Shown one piece after another: positions 34,764-43,342 of a stretch of 64,000 bases of DNA (position 1 is the stretch's first letter; every line of letters starts with the position of its first letter). The DNA is from DASRSS01 sp035765515. Its GTDB lineage: Bacteria > Actinomycetota > Actinomycetes > Mycobacteriales > Jatrophihabitantaceae. The position numbers and the translations under genes are program-made. The stretch covers positions 1-64,000 of the forward strand of contig DASTXN010000171.1 of NCBI GenBank assembly GCA_035765515.1, read 5' to 3'. The notes under the pieces were generated by a model. That model saw only the letters and a list, made by a program, of their open reading frames with translations, searched no databases and was not told the origin of the DNA.

Positions 34764-36819
34764 GGAGCTGAACCGCTGGCTGCGCCGGGCGCGCCCGCAC
34801 GTGCCTGCTGACGACGACTGGGCCGCGTCCCCGGACGGGCAACTCGCCCTGGCCGACCTGCACCAGCGGATGAGCCACGCCGCTGACGTGCGCGCGCGGC
34901 GCCGACGGATCTGGCTGCCGGCCGGTGGTCTGACCGCTGCCGCGGCGGTCACCGCTGCCGTGCTGTTGGGAATCGGCGGCTCGACCACGCCGCCGCCGAG
35001 CCGCCCCGGTCCGGATGTGCCGCGCGGGCTGCCGAATGCTCGGCCCGCCGCCATGCTGCTGTCGAACTACGACTCGTGTGCCGACCTGCTCGCCGGCCTG
35101 CGCGCGCACACCGCCGCGCACACCACGGCGTGGGGCCTGCCGGGCGGCGGCGGGATCTATCCTTACGGCCGCGGGATGGCCCTGGGCGTGGTAGGTACGG
35201 CCACCGTTCCCGGGGCGCCGGCCGCCGGCCCCGCCGCGACCGACAAGACCACGGGCTCGACGTCCACGACGAACGACCAGGTGGCGGGCGTCGACGAGCC
35301 GGACATCATGAAGACCGACGGCGACCGGGTCGTCACGGTCACCGACGGCGTGCTGCGGGTGATCGACGCGCAGACCCAGCAGGTGACCGGCACGCTCGAC
35401 CTGTCGATCTACGCCGGTTCGGAGAGCGCGCAGCTGCTGGTCGACGGCGACCATGCGCTCGTGCTGCTCGACACCGGATCGCCGCGCTACTACGCGACCG
35501 ACTTCGTCGGGCCGATCCAACCGCCCGTCGGCGATCGTACGACCGCGCTGTTCGTGGACCTCTCCGGGCAGCCCACGGTCACCGGCTCGCTGCGCGCCGA
35601 CGGTGGCTACCTCGCCGCGCGGCTGGTCGACGGAACCGTGCGCATGGTGGTCACCAGCGCGCCGACGATCAACTTCCCGCAGCGCAACCACCCGTCCAAG
35701 GTGCGCAACCAGGCGATCGTCCGGTCCGCTCCGCTGTCGGCCTGGCAGCCGAGCTACACGATCGCGGACGGTGGCAGTACCAGCCGCCACCAGGTGCCGT
35801 GTCAGGACATCAGCCACCCGGCGAAGTACACCGGCACCTCGCTGGTGACCGTCTACACGTTGAACATCGCCGACCCGAACGGCGGCGCGGGCCCGATCAG
35901 TGTGGCGGCCGACGGCGACACCGTGTACGCCACGGCGAACAGCCTGTACGTGGCGAGCAACCCCGACTGGTGGACGAACGGCAAGCACGCCCAGCAGACG
36001 CAGCTGCACCGCTTCGACATCACCGGGACCGGCCAGCCGGTCTATCTGGGTTCGGCCTCGGTACCTGGACGGCTGCTCAGCCAGTACTCGCTGGACGACT
36101 ACGACGGCTACCTGCGCGTGGCCACCACGACCGTCGGCAGGCACACGACCAACGGCGTGTACGACTTGGACGACGCGACGCTCACGGCCGTCGGCCATGT
36201 GGACGGACTCGGCAACGGCGAGCAGATCTACGCGGTGCGCTTCGCCGGCCCGCTGGCGTACGTGGTGACGTTCCGGCAGACCGACCCGCTCTACGTGCTC
36301 GACCTGACCGATCCCGCGCACCCGAGCGTCGCCGGCTCGCTGCAGCTGACCGGCTACTCCAGTTACCTTCATGACGCCGGCGACGGGCGCATCATCGGCG
36401 TCGGCGAGCAGATCGGCCCCGACAACGAGCCGGACGGCGTCCAGGTGAGCCTGTTCGACGTCAGCGACCCGACCGCGCCGGAGCGCACCGGACATGTGGT
36501 CCGCCGCGGCGCGGACGGGGCCGAGCGGCTCGACCCGCACGCGTTCCTGTACTGGCAGCCGACCGGTCTGGTGACGGTTCCGATCCAGTCGTGGCGTTCG
36601 GACGAGTCCGGTGCCGCCCTGGTACTCCGCGTGACCGGCAAGACGCTGACCACGGTCGGCCTGGTCCACAACCCGCTCGGCACGGCCGTGCCCGACGACG
36701 GCCAGGGCATCGTCCGCAGCATGCTCGTCGACGGACGGCTGTGGACGCTGTCCAGCAGCGGCCTGCAGGTCGTCGACCCGGCCAGCCTGCACCGCGACGC
36801 CTGGATCGCGTTCTCGTGA
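34756..36819 (+). CDS. Membrane-anchored beta-propeller protein, candidate anti-sigma factor
   Basis: The 687-residue protein has a cytoplasmic N-terminus of about 50 residues (EELNRWLRRARPHVPADDDW), one transmembrane segment near residues 54-74 and a large outside domain. That domain matches the beta-propeller family PF09826: VAGVDEPDIMKTDGDRVVTV, with propeller blades such as DYDGYLRVATTTVG and FRQTDPLYVLDLTDPAHPSVAG. The gene overlaps the sigma-factor stop by eight bases, so the two are translationally coupled. The short cytoplasmic part is long enough for a small sigma-binding helix pair but lacks the HxxxCxxC zinc anti-sigma motif. A sensing role is inferred. Confidence 0.8.
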   Translation: MGEELNRWLRRARPHVPADDDWAASPDGQLALADLHQRMSHAADVRARRRRIWLPAGGLTAAAAVTAAVLLGIGGSTTPPPSRPGPDVPRGLPNARPAAMLLSNYDSCADLLAGLRAHTAAHTTAWGLPGGGGIYPYGRGMALGVVGTATVPGAPAAGPAATDKTTGSTSTTNDQVAGVDEPDIMKTDGDRVVTVTDGVLRVIDAQTQQVTGTLDLSIYAGSESAQLLVDGDHALVLLDTGSPRYYATDFVGPIQPPVGDRTTALFVDLSGQPTVTGSLRADGGYLAARLVDGTVRMVVTSAPTINFPQRNHPSKVRNQAIVRSAPLSAWQPSYTIADGGSTSRHQVPCQDISHPAKYTGTSLVTVYTLNIADPNGGAGPISVAADGDTVYATANSLYVASNPDWWTNGKHAQQTQLHRFDITGTGQPVYLGSASVPGRLLSQYSLDDYDGYLRVATTTVGRHTTNGVYDLDDATLTAVGHVDGLGNGEQIYAVRFAGPLAYVVTFRQTDPLYVLDLTDPAHPSVAGSLQLTGYSSYLHDAGDGRIIGVGEQIGPDNEPDGVQVSLFDVSDPTAPERTGHVVRRGADGAERLDPHAFLYWQPTGLVTVPIQSWRSDESGAALVLRVTGKTLTTVGLVHNPLGTAVPDDGQGIVRSMLVDGRLWTLSSSGLQVVDPASLHRDAWIAFS

Positions 36820-36831
36820 CCGCGACCGGAA

Positions 36832-36850
36832 GGCGGCAGGTTCAGCCGCC
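36832..36850. terminator. Small hairpin between convergent genes
   Basis: GGCGGC-aggttca-GCCGCC forms a perfect 6-bp stem in the 33-bp gap between the convergent beta-propeller and GH13 genes. No T-run follows, so termination is only suggested by position. Confidence 0.3.
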
Positions 36851-36852
36851 GA

Positions 36853-38463
36853 TCAGGGCAGCTGCAGCCACACCGCCGTGTTGCCCGGCAGGACACGTCC
36901 GTCCGGGCCCGGCTCCGGCAGCGGGCCGGACGCGAGCAGCACGTCCCCGTCGGGTAGCGGCAGCGGCTCGGCGCCGGCGTTCAGCGCCACCGCGATAGAC
37001 CCGCGGTGGTAGGCCAGCGCGCCGACCGGCGCCGGTGACCACTCGAAGTCCGGTCCGGTGAGCTGGGACAGCTCGCGCCGCAGCCGCAGCGCCTGCCGGC
37101 ACAGGTTCAGCATCGAATCGGCATCCGCATCCTGCGCCGCCACGGTCTTGTCGCCCCAGCCTTCCGGCATCGGCAGCCAGCTGGACGTCCCGGTGGTGAA
37201 GCCGTACGGCGGCTCGGTGCCCGACCACGGCAGCGGCACTCGCTCGCCGTCACGGCCGCGGTCGGTGTGCCCGCTGCGCTCCCAGGTCGGGTCCTGCAGC
37301 GCCTCGTCGGGCAGGTCGACGTTCTCCAGCGCGAGCTCGTCGCCGTTGTAGAGGTAGGCCGCGCCCGGCAGGGACAGCTGCACCAGCAGCGCCGCCCGCG
37401 CCCGCGCGATGCCGACCTCGCCCCCTCCGTACCGCGTCGCGGCCCGGTCGACGTCGTGGTTGTCCAGCACCCAGGTGCACGGCGCGCCGACGCCGGACAT
37501 CGCCTCGAGGGAGCGCTGGATCGCCTTGCTGAACGAGTCGGCACCCCAGGGCGCCTCGACCAGCTCGAAGTTGAAGGTGAGGTTGAGTTCATCCGGACGG
37601 ACGTAGCGGGCCAGCCGGTCGGAGTCGGGCACCCAGGCCTCGCCGACGGCCATGCGCTCGCCGGGATAGGAGTCCAGCACCCGCCGGAACATGCGGTGGT
37701 ACTCGTGCACCTCGTCGCGGTCCCAGCGCACGTCCATGAGCGAGGGCATCGTCGCGCCCTCCTCGCGGGACGGGATCACGCTCAGGTCGACGTCCGGCAG
37801 CCCCTCGGGCTTGGCCATGCCGTGCGCGACGTCGATGCGGAACCCGTCCACCCCCCGGTCCAGCCAGAACCGGAAGACGCGCTCGAACTCGGCGCGCACC
37901 TCGGGATTCGTCCAGTTCAGGTCGGGCTGCTCGGGCGCGAATAGGTGCAGGTACCACTGCCCATCTGAAGTCCTGTGCCAGGCGGGGCCGCCGAAGACGG
38001 ACGGCCAGTTGTTCGGCGGCAGCTCGCCGTGCTCGCCGCGGCCGTCGCGGAAGATGAACCGAGCACGTTCCGGCGAACCGGGCGCGGCGGCGAGCGCGGC
38101 CTGGAACCACTCGTGCTGGTCGGAGACGTGGTTGGGCACGACGTCGACGGTGACCTTGATGCCGAGCCGGTGCGCCTCGGCGAGCATCGCGTCGAAGTCG
38201 GCCAGCGTGCCGAAGCACGGGTCGACGTCGCACGGGTCGGCCACGTCGTAGCCGCCGTCGGCCATCGGCGAGCGGTAGAACGGCGAGAGCCAGATCGCGT
38301 CGACGCCGAGGTCGCGCAGGTGGCCGAGCCGCTCGCGCAGGCCGATCAGGTCGCCGGTGCCGTCGCCGTTGCCGTCGGCGAAGCTGCGCGGATACACCTG
38401 GTAGAAGACGGCGGACGCCCACCACGGGCGGGGGCTGTAAGCGCTTTGAGTCACGACACCCAT
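36853..38463 (-). CDS. GH13 alpha-glucosidase / alpha-amylase family enzyme
   Basis: The 536-residue cytoplasmic enzyme has the GH13 (beta/alpha)8 signatures: VFYQVYPRSFADGNGDGTGD, VDVVPNHVSDQH, GFRIDVAHGMAK with the Asp nucleophile, VGEAWVP with the acid/base Glu and LDNHDVDR with the third acid. QVYPRSF and the overall length fit the oligo-1,6-glucosidase/alpha-glucosidase subfamilies. It hydrolyses imported alpha-glucosides to glucose. I chose the ATG at 38463; GTG at 38454 is possible. A LacI-type palindrome lies inside the first codons. No transporter for its substrate is nearby. Confidence 0.88.
   Translation of the reverse strand: MGVVTQSAYSPRPWWASAVFYQVYPRSFADGNGDGTGDLIGLRERLGHLRDLGVDAIWLSPFYRSPMADGGYDVADPCDVDPCFGTLADFDAMLAEAHRLGIKVTVDVVPNHVSDQHEWFQAALAAAPGSPERARFIFRDGRGEHGELPPNNWPSVFGGPAWHRTSDGQWYLHLFAPEQPDLNWTNPEVRAEFERVFRFWLDRGVDGFRIDVAHGMAKPEGLPDVDLSVIPSREEGATMPSLMDVRWDRDEVHEYHRMFRRVLDSYPGERMAVGEAWVPDSDRLARYVRPDELNLTFNFELVEAPWGADSFSKAIQRSLEAMSGVGAPCTWVLDNHDVDRAATRYGGGEVGIARARAALLVQLSLPGAAYLYNGDELALENVDLPDEALQDPTWERSGHTDRGRDGERVPLPWSGTEPPYGFTTGTSSWLPMPEGWGDKTVAAQDADADSMLNLCRQALRLRRELSQLTGPDFEWSPAPVGALAYHRGSIAVALNAGAEPLPLPDGDVLLASGPLPEPGPDGRVLPGNTAVWLQLP
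38436..38449. promoter_or_regulatory. LacI-family operator at the start of the GH13 gene
   Basis: TGTAAGCGCTTTGA is centred on the CG step of AAGCGCTT and fits the LacI/GalR operator pattern TGnAAnCGnTTnCA but for one base. It falls within codons 5-9 of the GH13 gene, so a bound repressor would block elongation or a downstream leaderless start. The regulator is not in this window. Confidence 0.6.
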
Positions 38464-38504
38464 TGTGCCGGGTCGCCGGGGCGGACCCGTCGCAAGGGGC
38501 GGTG

Positions 38505-38909
38505 TTAGTCCGGCACGTTGCGCAACGAGTCGGCCGCGCTGGTCAGGTAGTCCCAGATCGTGCGGTCGTAGGCCGGTGGCAGGTCGAGGGTGTCCAGCGC
38601 GTCGCGCATGTGCCGCAGCCACCGGTCGCGCTGCGCCGAGTCGATTGCGAAGGGGACGTGCCGCATGCGCAGCCGCGGGTGGCCGCGCCGTTCGCTGTAC
38701 GTCGTCGGCCCGCCCCAGTACTGGATCAGGAACAGCGTGAGCCGCTCGGTCGCCGGGCCCAGGTCCTCTTCGGGGTACAGCGCGCGCAGCTCCGGGTCGT
38801 CCGCCACGCCCGCGTAGAACGCCTCGACGAGCCGGCGGAAGGTCTGCTCGCCGCCGACGGCCGCGTAGAAGCTGTCGGCGCGGGTGGGGACGTCGTCAGG
38901 AGCGGACAC
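38505..38909 (-). CDS. glbO: Group II truncated haemoglobin (trHbO-like)
   Basis: The 134-residue protein matches GlbO-type globins: FYAAVGGEQTFRRLVEAFYAGV, DPELRALYPEEDLGPATERL, QYWGGPTTYSERRGHPRLRMRH with the proximal His (about His84), and TIWDYLTSAADSL with the Trp of helix G. Group II globins bind O2 tightly and are linked to oxidative or nitrosative stress and respiration. The start is uncertain: GTG at 38909 lies six bases after a CAGAAT box and would be leaderless, while GTG at 38927 adds six residues. Its upstream gap carries the nested palindrome 38929-39002. Confidence 0.88.
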   Translation of the reverse strand: MSAPDDVPTRADSFYAAVGGEQTFRRLVEAFYAGVADDPELRALYPEEDLGPATERLTLFLIQYWGGPTTYSERRGHPRLRMRHVPFAIDSAQRDRWLRHMRDALDTLDLPPAYDRTIWDYLTSAADSLRNVPD

Positions 38910-38928
38910 ACGTCCATTCTGGTACACC

Positions 38929-39002
38929 CCCGCGAGTGGGCACTCAGGCGTCCAGTGGGCAGCTGTAAGTGCCCACTCGTGCCGTAGGTGCCCACTCGCG
39001 GG
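38929..39002. repeat. Nested intergenic palindrome (long arms)
   Basis: CCCGCGAGTGGGCAC (38929-38943) and its exact complement GTGCCCACTCGCGGG (38988-39002) form perfect 15-bp arms. Inside lies AGTGGGCA-gctgtaag-TGCCCACT, a second perfect hairpin that partly copies the outer arm. It occupies most of the gap between the divergent globin and flavin oxidoreductase genes. It could be a REP-like element or a regulatory site. Confidence 0.75.
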
Positions 39003-39024
39003 CCGGCGACTCTAGGGTCGGGGA

Positions 39025-40437
39025 ATGACGGACAGTGACTTCGACCTGATCGTGCTCGGTCTCGGCCCCGGTGGCGAGGAGGTCGCCGAGTCCGCGGCCC
39101 GCGCCGGGCGCCGTGTGCTCGGGATCGATCCGGCGCTCGTCGGCGGCGAATGCCCCTACTACGGCTGCATCCCGTCCAAGATGATCCTGCGCGGGGCGCA
39201 GGTGTTGACCGAAGCGCGCCGGGTGGACGTCCTGGCGGGCCATGCCGAGACGCGGCCGGACTTCACGCCGGTCGCCATCCGCATCCGCGACGAGGCCACC
39301 GACGACTGGGACGACCGGGTGGCCGTCGAGCGGCTCGAGAAGTTGGGCGGTGTGTTCGTCCGCGGCGCTGGCCGGCTCGCCGGGCGGGATGCGGACGGCC
39401 GGCTGATCGTCACGGTGGGGGAGCAGGCGTTCCGCGCGCCGGACGTGGTGGTCGCGACCGGGACGGCTCCCGCGATCCCGCCGGTGACGGGGCTGGCCGA
39501 ACTGCGTGCGTCCGGCTCAGGCGTGGACGGGCCGGTATGGACGAACCGCGAGGCGGTCAAGGCGCGCGAGGCGCCGGCGTCGCTGGTGGTGATCGGCGGC
39601 GGCGCGATCGGCTGCGAGCTGGCCCAGGGCTTCGCGCGCTTCGGCTCGGCGGTGACCGTGATCGAGGCCGCCGAGCGGCTGCTGATGCCCGAAGAGCCCG
39701 AGGCGTCGCAGACCATCGCCGAGGTGTTCGCCCGCGAGGGCATCACCGTGCGCACGGGCGTCGGCGTCGCGCAGGTGGCGGCGAGTGGCGACGGCGTGCA
39801 GGTCAGCCTCGAGAATGGGGGCACGGCCACGGGCACGAAACTGCTCGTCGCCGCCGGCCGCCGTCCGAACCTGGGCGACATCGGCCTGGACTCGGTCGGT
39901 CTGGACGATCAGTCCCGCGCTCTCGACGTGGACGAGCACATGCAGGTGCTGCGCGACGGCGAGCCGGTCGGCGGCCTGTACGCGGTCGGCGACATCACCG
40001 GCCGCGGCCAGTTCACGCACGTCGCCGTGTGGCAAGCGCGTGTGCTGTTGGCGCACCTGGCCGGCGAGCAGCGTCCGTTCGGCGGCTACCACGGCCTGGC
40101 CTGGGCCACGTTCACCGATCCCGAGGTCGGCCGGGTGGGCCTGACCGAGCAGCAGGCGCGCAAGGACGGCCGGGGCGTCCGGGTCGCCAGCGCGCCGGTT
40201 CCGGCCAACACTCGCGGCTGGATTTACGGGCCGGGCAACGACGGATTCGTCAAGCTGGTTGCCGACGGTGACGTGCTCGTCGGCGCCACCGTGGTCGCCC
40301 CGAACGGCGGCGAGATCCTGGGCCTGCTCACCCTCGCCGTCCACGCTCGCGTGCCGGTCGAGACGCTGCGAACCATGCACTACGCCTTCCCGACAATGCA
40401 TCGCACCGTGCTCGAAGCGCTGCAGAACCTCGAATAA
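39025..40437 (+). CDS. Pyridine nucleotide-disulfide oxidoreductase (Lpd/MerA-like)
   Basis: The 470-residue flavoprotein has an N-terminal FAD motif (VLGLGPGGEEVAESAARAG), the redox pair GGECPYYGCIPSK (Cys43, Cys48), an NAD(P) motif VVIGGGAIGCELAQGFARFG, the second FAD motif GGLYAVGDITGRG and a dimerisation domain. The C-terminus reads HYAFPTMH where dihydrolipoamide dehydrogenases have HPTxSE, so it is probably not the E3 subunit but a quinone or thiol reductase of the LpdA/MerA-like branch. No dehydrogenase-complex genes are near. It starts 22 bp after the palindrome. Confidence 0.85.
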   Translation: MTDSDFDLIVLGLGPGGEEVAESAARAGRRVLGIDPALVGGECPYYGCIPSKMILRGAQVLTEARRVDVLAGHAETRPDFTPVAIRIRDEATDDWDDRVAVERLEKLGGVFVRGAGRLAGRDADGRLIVTVGEQAFRAPDVVVATGTAPAIPPVTGLAELRASGSGVDGPVWTNREAVKAREAPASLVVIGGGAIGCELAQGFARFGSAVTVIEAAERLLMPEEPEASQTIAEVFAREGITVRTGVGVAQVAASGDGVQVSLENGGTATGTKLLVAAGRRPNLGDIGLDSVGLDDQSRALDVDEHMQVLRDGEPVGGLYAVGDITGRGQFTHVAVWQARVLLAHLAGEQRPFGGYHGLAWATFTDPEVGRVGLTEQQARKDGRGVRVASAPVPANTRGWIYGPGNDGFVKLVADGDVLVGATVVAPNGGEILGLLTLAVHARVPVETLRTMHYAFPTMHRTVLEALQNLE

Positions 40438-40472
40438 ACGTGCGTCGCGGCGTCTTGTCCGGTTCACTGGTC

Positions 40473-41033
40473 GTGTCGAAAGGTGAACTGTTGCCCGGCG
40501 CACTAGTTCTCAACGCGACGTACGAGCCGCTCTGCGTCGTGCCGCTGCGGCGCGCCGTGGTGCTGGTGCTGGCCGAGAAGGCCGTGATCGTGGAGGCCGC
40601 CGGGCAGGTGCTGCACTCCGAGCGGGTAAGCATCCCGGCGCCGAGCGTGGTCCGGCTGTCGCGGTACGTCCGGGTGCCTTACCGGCGTGCTGTCCCGCTG
40701 ACCCGCCGCGCGGTGCTCGAGCGCGACGGTCACCAGTGCGCCTACTGCGGGACGCGCGCCGACACGATCGACCACGTCCGCCCGCGGTCGCGCGGTGGCG
40801 AGCACGTCTGGACGAACGTGGTGGCCGCCTGCGCGCGCTGCAACCACCGCAAGGGCGACCGGCTGCTGGCCGAACTGGGCTGGCACCTGCCCGCGCCGCC
40901 GGTGCAGCCGCCGGTCACGGTCGCGGTGGTGATGGGCTGGTCGAAGCGGGACCCGTCCTGGCAGCCGTACCTGACCCTGGGCTCCGAGTCGTGGACGGGC
41001 ACCGTGCCGGAAGCCGCCGCCCCCGCCGTCTGA
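40473..41033 (+). CDS. HNH endonuclease-domain protein
   Basis: The 186-residue protein has a conserved N-terminal segment (GALVLNATYEPLCVVPLRRAV) and an HNH domain with CAYCG, TIDHVRPRSRGG, TNVVAACARCNHRKG. This is the common actinobacterial stand-alone HNH protein, widely conserved and probably a metal-dependent nuclease acting in DNA metabolism; the target is unknown. The start is uncertain: GTG at 40473, or TTG at 40491 with AAAGGTG four bases before it. It lies 36 bp after the flavoprotein gene and may be cotranscribed. Confidence 0.88.
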   Translation: MSKGELLPGALVLNATYEPLCVVPLRRAVVLVLAEKAVIVEAAGQVLHSERVSIPAPSVVRLSRYVRVPYRRAVPLTRRAVLERDGHQCAYCGTRADTIDHVRPRSRGGEHVWTNVVAACARCNHRKGDRLLAELGWHLPAPPVQPPVTVAVVMGWSKRDPSWQPYLTLGSESWTGTVPEAAAPAV

Positions 41034-41037
41034 GGTC

Positions 41038-41096
41038 GTGTGTGGCGACGCTGCGTGACGACACGCCGGGTGGGATGAGGCCCCGTCGCCACACAC
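41038..41096. repeat. Nested intergenic palindrome
   Basis: GTGTGTGGCGACG (41038-41050) and CGTCGCCACACAC (41084-41096) are perfect 13-bp inverted arms. GCGTG-acga-CACGC forms an inner hairpin. It fills the gap between the HNH and amidase genes and has the same nested design as 38929-39002, with different sequence. Confidence 0.7.
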
Positions 41097-41141
41097 AGGC
41101 CGGCAATCGACTACGGCGCCAACCCGGTACGGTCCGCAGGC

Positions 41142-42569
41142 ATGACGCAGCTGCACGAGCTGAACGCCCTGGACGCCGCCGCCGCGGTACGCCGCCGCGA
41201 GGTCAGCCCGCTCGAACTCGTCGAGCACGCGCTGCGCCGCCTGGACGAGCAGGATCCCAAGGTCGGGGCGTTCGTGACCGTCACCGCCGAATCCGCCCTC
41301 GAACAGGCCCGCGCCGCCGAACGCGCGGTCACTCAGGTCGACGATCCGCGCACCCTGCCGCCGCTGCTCGGCGTCCCGACCGCGATCAAGGACCTCAACA
41401 GCACCAAGGGCGTCCCGACCAAGCTCGGTTCCCGCGCTTTCGCCGACTGGGTGCCTGACGTCGACGATCACGTCGTCACGCTGCTGCGCACAGCCGGCAC
41501 GATCAGCCTCGGCAAGACCGCAACGCCGGAGTTCGGGCTGCCCTGCTACACCGAGACCGACCTCGGCCCGCCCGCACGCACACCCTGGGACCTCACGCGA
41601 TCGGCGGGCGGATCCAGCGGTGGCGCCGGAGCCGCGGTCGCCGCGGGCATCGTCCCGATCGCGCAGGGCAGCGACGGCGGCGGCTCGATCCGCATCCCCG
41701 CGAGCGTGTGCGGCCTGATCGGGCTGAAGACCTCGCGCGGACGGATCTCCAAGGGCCCGCTGGACTTCGACGCCTCGCGGCTGGGCGTGTACGGGCCGCT
41801 GACCCACACGGTCCGCGATGCGGCTGCGTTCCTGGACGCGACCGCGATACCGCAGCCCGGCGACCCGAACCCGCTGCCGCCGCTCCCGGCGGGGGAGACG
41901 TTCCTGGGCTGGTGCGACCGCGAGCCGGGACGGCTGCGCATCGGCCGCTACCTGGATTCACCGATCGGCGCCGAGCTGGATCCGCAGGTGCGTGCCGCGT
42001 GGGAGCAGGCGTCCGAGCTGCTGGCCGGACTGGGGCACGAGGTCGTCGACGTCGACGCGCCGATCCCGCCCGAGGCGGTGCCCGCGTTCGAGACGGTGTG
42101 GGCGGTCTCGGCGGCGACGATCCCGGTGGACGTGGCCGGCGAGCAGCTGCTCCGCCCGCTGACCCGGCACCTGCGCGAGCGCGGCCGAGCGATCAGCGGC
42201 CCGGAATTCGCGAACGCGCTCGGTGCCCTGAACGTCTTTGCGCGCAGAGCGATCGCCGGCACCGCGCACCTCGACGCCGTGCTCACCCCCACGCTGGCGA
42301 TGCTGCCGCGCCCGGTCGGCTGGTTCGTCGGCGATGACGACGATCCCGCCGCAGACTTCGAGCGGCAGAAGGCGTTCACGCCCTATACCTCGATCTACAA
42401 CACCACCGGGCAGCCGGCGATCTCGCTGCCGCTGTACTCCTCCCGGGAGGGCTTGCCGATCGGGATGATGCTCGTCGGGCGCCCGGCCGGCGAGGCGCAG
42501 CTGCTCGCCCTGGCCGCGCAGCTGGAGGCCGCCCTCCCGTGGGCCGAGCGTCGCCCGCCGAACTGGTGA
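41142..42569 (+). CDS. Amidase, amidase-signature family
   Basis: The 475-residue enzyme has the amidase-signature triad: Lys83 in AIKDLNSTKG, cis-Ser158 in SAGGSSGGAG and nucleophile Ser182 in GSDGGGSIRIPAS. Family members hydrolyse amides; GatA is a paralogue, but GatB and GatC are not adjacent and the N-terminus differs, so a stand-alone amidase is likelier. It is cytoplasmic, with no signal peptide. The substrate is unknown. It follows the HNH gene by 108 bp across the nested palindrome. Confidence 0.9.
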   Translation: MTQLHELNALDAAAAVRRREVSPLELVEHALRRLDEQDPKVGAFVTVTAESALEQARAAERAVTQVDDPRTLPPLLGVPTAIKDLNSTKGVPTKLGSRAFADWVPDVDDHVVTLLRTAGTISLGKTATPEFGLPCYTETDLGPPARTPWDLTRSAGGSSGGAGAAVAAGIVPIAQGSDGGGSIRIPASVCGLIGLKTSRGRISKGPLDFDASRLGVYGPLTHTVRDAAAFLDATAIPQPGDPNPLPPLPAGETFLGWCDREPGRLRIGRYLDSPIGAELDPQVRAAWEQASELLAGLGHEVVDVDAPIPPEAVPAFETVWAVSAATIPVDVAGEQLLRPLTRHLRERGRAISGPEFANALGALNVFARRAIAGTAHLDAVLTPTLAMLPRPVGWFVGDDDDPAADFERQKAFTPYTSIYNTTGQPAISLPLYSSREGLPIGMMLVGRPAGEAQLLALAAQLEAALPWAERRPPNW

Positions 42570-42611
42570 GCCGCCCGCACCGGCCCGAGACGCGTTGGAT
42601 ACGGTGTCGGG

Positions 42612-42848
42612 GTGAACGGATGGCTGACCTTCCTGGTGTTTGCGTGCATTCCAGCGGGCATCATCGCGCTGGTGATCCTCGGCGTGTACGGCAAGACGCT
42701 GCTGCGCCAGCCGAGCCGGTACCGGCCCGGCCGCCCGTGGACCTACGAGCCGGCCTGGTACGTCCCGCACCCGGACGCGATCGTCCACCAGAGCGGGCTG
42801 CCGTCCGGTTCGACGACTGCGGTTGGGGGTGCCAGCGGTGAGTGGTGA
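42612..42848 (+). CDS. Small single-pass membrane protein
   Basis: The 78-residue protein starts with GTG and has one transmembrane segment (residues 4-25, WLTFLVFACIPAGIIALVIL), then a proline/aromatic-rich cytoplasmic part (PGRPWTYEPAWYVPHPDAI). I recall similar small proteins next to DUF5130 genes in actinobacteria. Its 3' end overlaps the DUF5130 gene, so the two are probably translated together and may work as a pair. The function is unknown. Confidence 0.75.
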   Translation: MNGWLTFLVFACIPAGIIALVILGVYGKTLLRQPSRYRPGRPWTYEPAWYVPHPDAIVHQSGLPSGSTTAVGGASGEW

Positions 42849-43263
42849 CGTCGCGAAGGTCAGCGGCAGCGGTAACGGCACCGTCCAGTACGGGCCCGGC
42901 ACCAAGTCGGTGGACCAGGCGTTCAGCGCGAACCAGCTGACGCGCATGGACGAGGCGCTGACCCTGTCCAGCCGCGAGACCGGACTGGTCTTCTCGGTCT
43001 ACGTCGGCGAACTGCGCGCGCCGACTCGCGCGCACGCCGAGGCACTGTTCGAGCGGCTCACCGACGACTCGGTGCTGCTCGCGATCTCGCCCGGCCAGCG
43101 CACCCTGCACATCGTCACGGGGCCGGAGTCGTCCAAGCGGCTGCCGAACCGCGCCTGCGCCCTGGCGGCGCTCGCGATGCGCGCCGCGTTCGCCAATGGC
43201 GACCTGACCGGCGGCATCGTCACCGGCCTGCGCATGCTGGCCGACTCCGCCGGCCGCATCTGA
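42838..43263 (+). CDS. DUF5130-family protein
   Basis: The 141-residue protein contains FSANQLTRMDEALTLSSRETGLVFSVYVGEL, then AEALFERLTDDSVLLAISPGQRTLHIVTG and ANGDLTGGIVTGLRMLAD, the pattern of the actinobacterial DUF5130 family, which resembles the TPM/PsbP-like phosphatase fold. It has no signal peptide; the small membrane protein upstream may tether it. I chose GTG at 42838, which overlaps the upstream gene by 11 bases; GTG at 42829 is possible. The function is unknown. Confidence 0.8.
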   Translation: MSGDVAKVSGSGNGTVQYGPGTKSVDQAFSANQLTRMDEALTLSSRETGLVFSVYVGELRAPTRAHAEALFERLTDDSVLLAISPGQRTLHIVTGPESSKRLPNRACALAALAMRAAFANGDLTGGIVTGLRMLADSAGRI

Positions 43264-43288
43264 ACCGGCCGCATTTGCATCCACGCGT

Positions 43289-43336
43289 AACGCAAAGCGC
43301 CGGGAGCCAGCAGTTCGGCTCCCGGCGCTTTGCGTT
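43289..43336. terminator. Perfect 20-bp bidirectional hairpin terminator
   Basis: Arms 43289-43308 and 43317-43336 are exact reverse complements over 20 bp around an 8-base loop (AGCAGTTC). The hairpin sits between the convergent DUF5130 and transglycosylase genes. AA before and TT after give short T-tracts in both directions, so it can end both transcripts. Confidence 0.85.
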
Positions 43337-43342
43337 GTCGGG

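Noticed and set aside
39025..40437. Dihydrolipoamide dehydrogenase E3 subunit
   Set aside because: The C-terminal HPTxSE motif is replaced and no acyltransferase or dehydrogenase genes are near, so only the broader family is supported.
41142..42569. GatA subunit of the tRNA amidotransferase
   Set aside because: No gatB or gatC is adjacent and the N-terminal region is that of a stand-alone amidase.
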